NCBI RefSeq assembly: GCF_001999335.1
Contig: NZ_MLHS01000052.1
Span: 1-37,061 of the forward strand
Source of the DNA: Rodentibacter sp. Ppn85
GTDB taxonomy: Bacteria > Pseudomonadota > Gammaproteobacteria > Enterobacterales > Pasteurellaceae
Length of the DNA stretch: 37,061 bases
Direction: 5' to 3'
Both the position numbers and the translations under genes were made by a program. Each line of letters opens with the position of its first letter. Positions within the stretch are counted from its first letter, which is position 1. Below are positions 37,021 through 37,061 of this stretch, one piece after another. Under the pieces are notes generated by a model. That model was not told the origin of the DNA. It ran no database searches and worked only from the letters and a program-made list of their open reading frames with translations.

Positions 37021-37061
37021 TCATTTTTTTAAATTTTTTTTACAAAAACCGCTTGCATTCG
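37021..37061 (+). promoter_or_regulatory. A/T-rich upstream element and -35 of a probable rRNA operon promoter
   Basis: A T/A-rich run (37023-37048) is followed by CCGC and TTGCAT (37053-37058), resembling an rrn UP element and -35 hexamer. E. coli also has an rRNA operon (rrnA) right after hemG. The -10 and the rRNA genes are outside the window, so this is inference. Confidence 0.4.

Overview
The window is a chromosomal segment from a gammaproteobacterium of the family Pasteurellaceae. The main evidence is the Haemophilus-type DNA uptake signal AAGTGCGGT / ACCGCACTT, found about 28 times by eye, along with family-typical genes: the peroxiredoxin-glutaredoxin fusion pgdX, the e(P4) acid phosphatase hel, and the hem, oad and sel loci. 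The uptake word is the Hin type, which points to the Haemophilus/Aggregatibacter/Pasteurella/Rodentibacter side rather than the Actinobacillus pleuropneumoniae side. Intact hemC and hemD here, and hemG at the far end, suggest the organism makes its own haem, unlike H. influenzae. I cannot name the species.

Layout. 138-4375: hemC-hemD-hemX-hemY. 4561-10516: a sugar module with an FGGY kinase resembling L-xylulose kinase, a DeoR-type regulator and a ribose-type ABC transporter; the binding protein is divergent and two CRP-like sites lie between. 10662-12093 (minus): ftsB-ispD-ispF. 12327-13148: hel, behind a perfect CRP site. 13245-14782 (minus): oxyR-fabR, with pgdX divergent. 15786-17314 (minus): an exported SAM-hydrolase-family protein and a small YdcZ-type membrane protein. 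17513-20080: brnQ, a PACE-type efflux protein and satP. 20160-23600 (minus): sodium-pumping oxaloacetate decarboxylase oadGAB. 23724-27142: tRNA-Sec (selC), selA and selB. 27152-28099: a DUF3298-like lipoprotein.

28463-33944 is the most interesting part. A large TonB-dependent receptor, a small secreted protein with a Slam-type C-terminal barrel, and a Slam (DUF560) outer-membrane translocator form a hemophilin-type haem-scavenging locus (hphR-hphA-slam). A perfect 25-bp Fur-like palindrome precedes it. Several RNA hairpins lie between its first two genes and a terminator-like hairpin between hphA and slam, which suggests deliberate stepping of expression.

34016-36970 holds tusA (minus), a yigZ interrupted by an in-frame TAG, trkH and hemG. 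The last 40 bases are A/T-rich and end in a -35-like TTGCAT, consistent with an rrn promoter just outside the window, since E. coli also has an rRNA operon after hemG. No CRISPR array, insertion sequence or prophage gene was seen.
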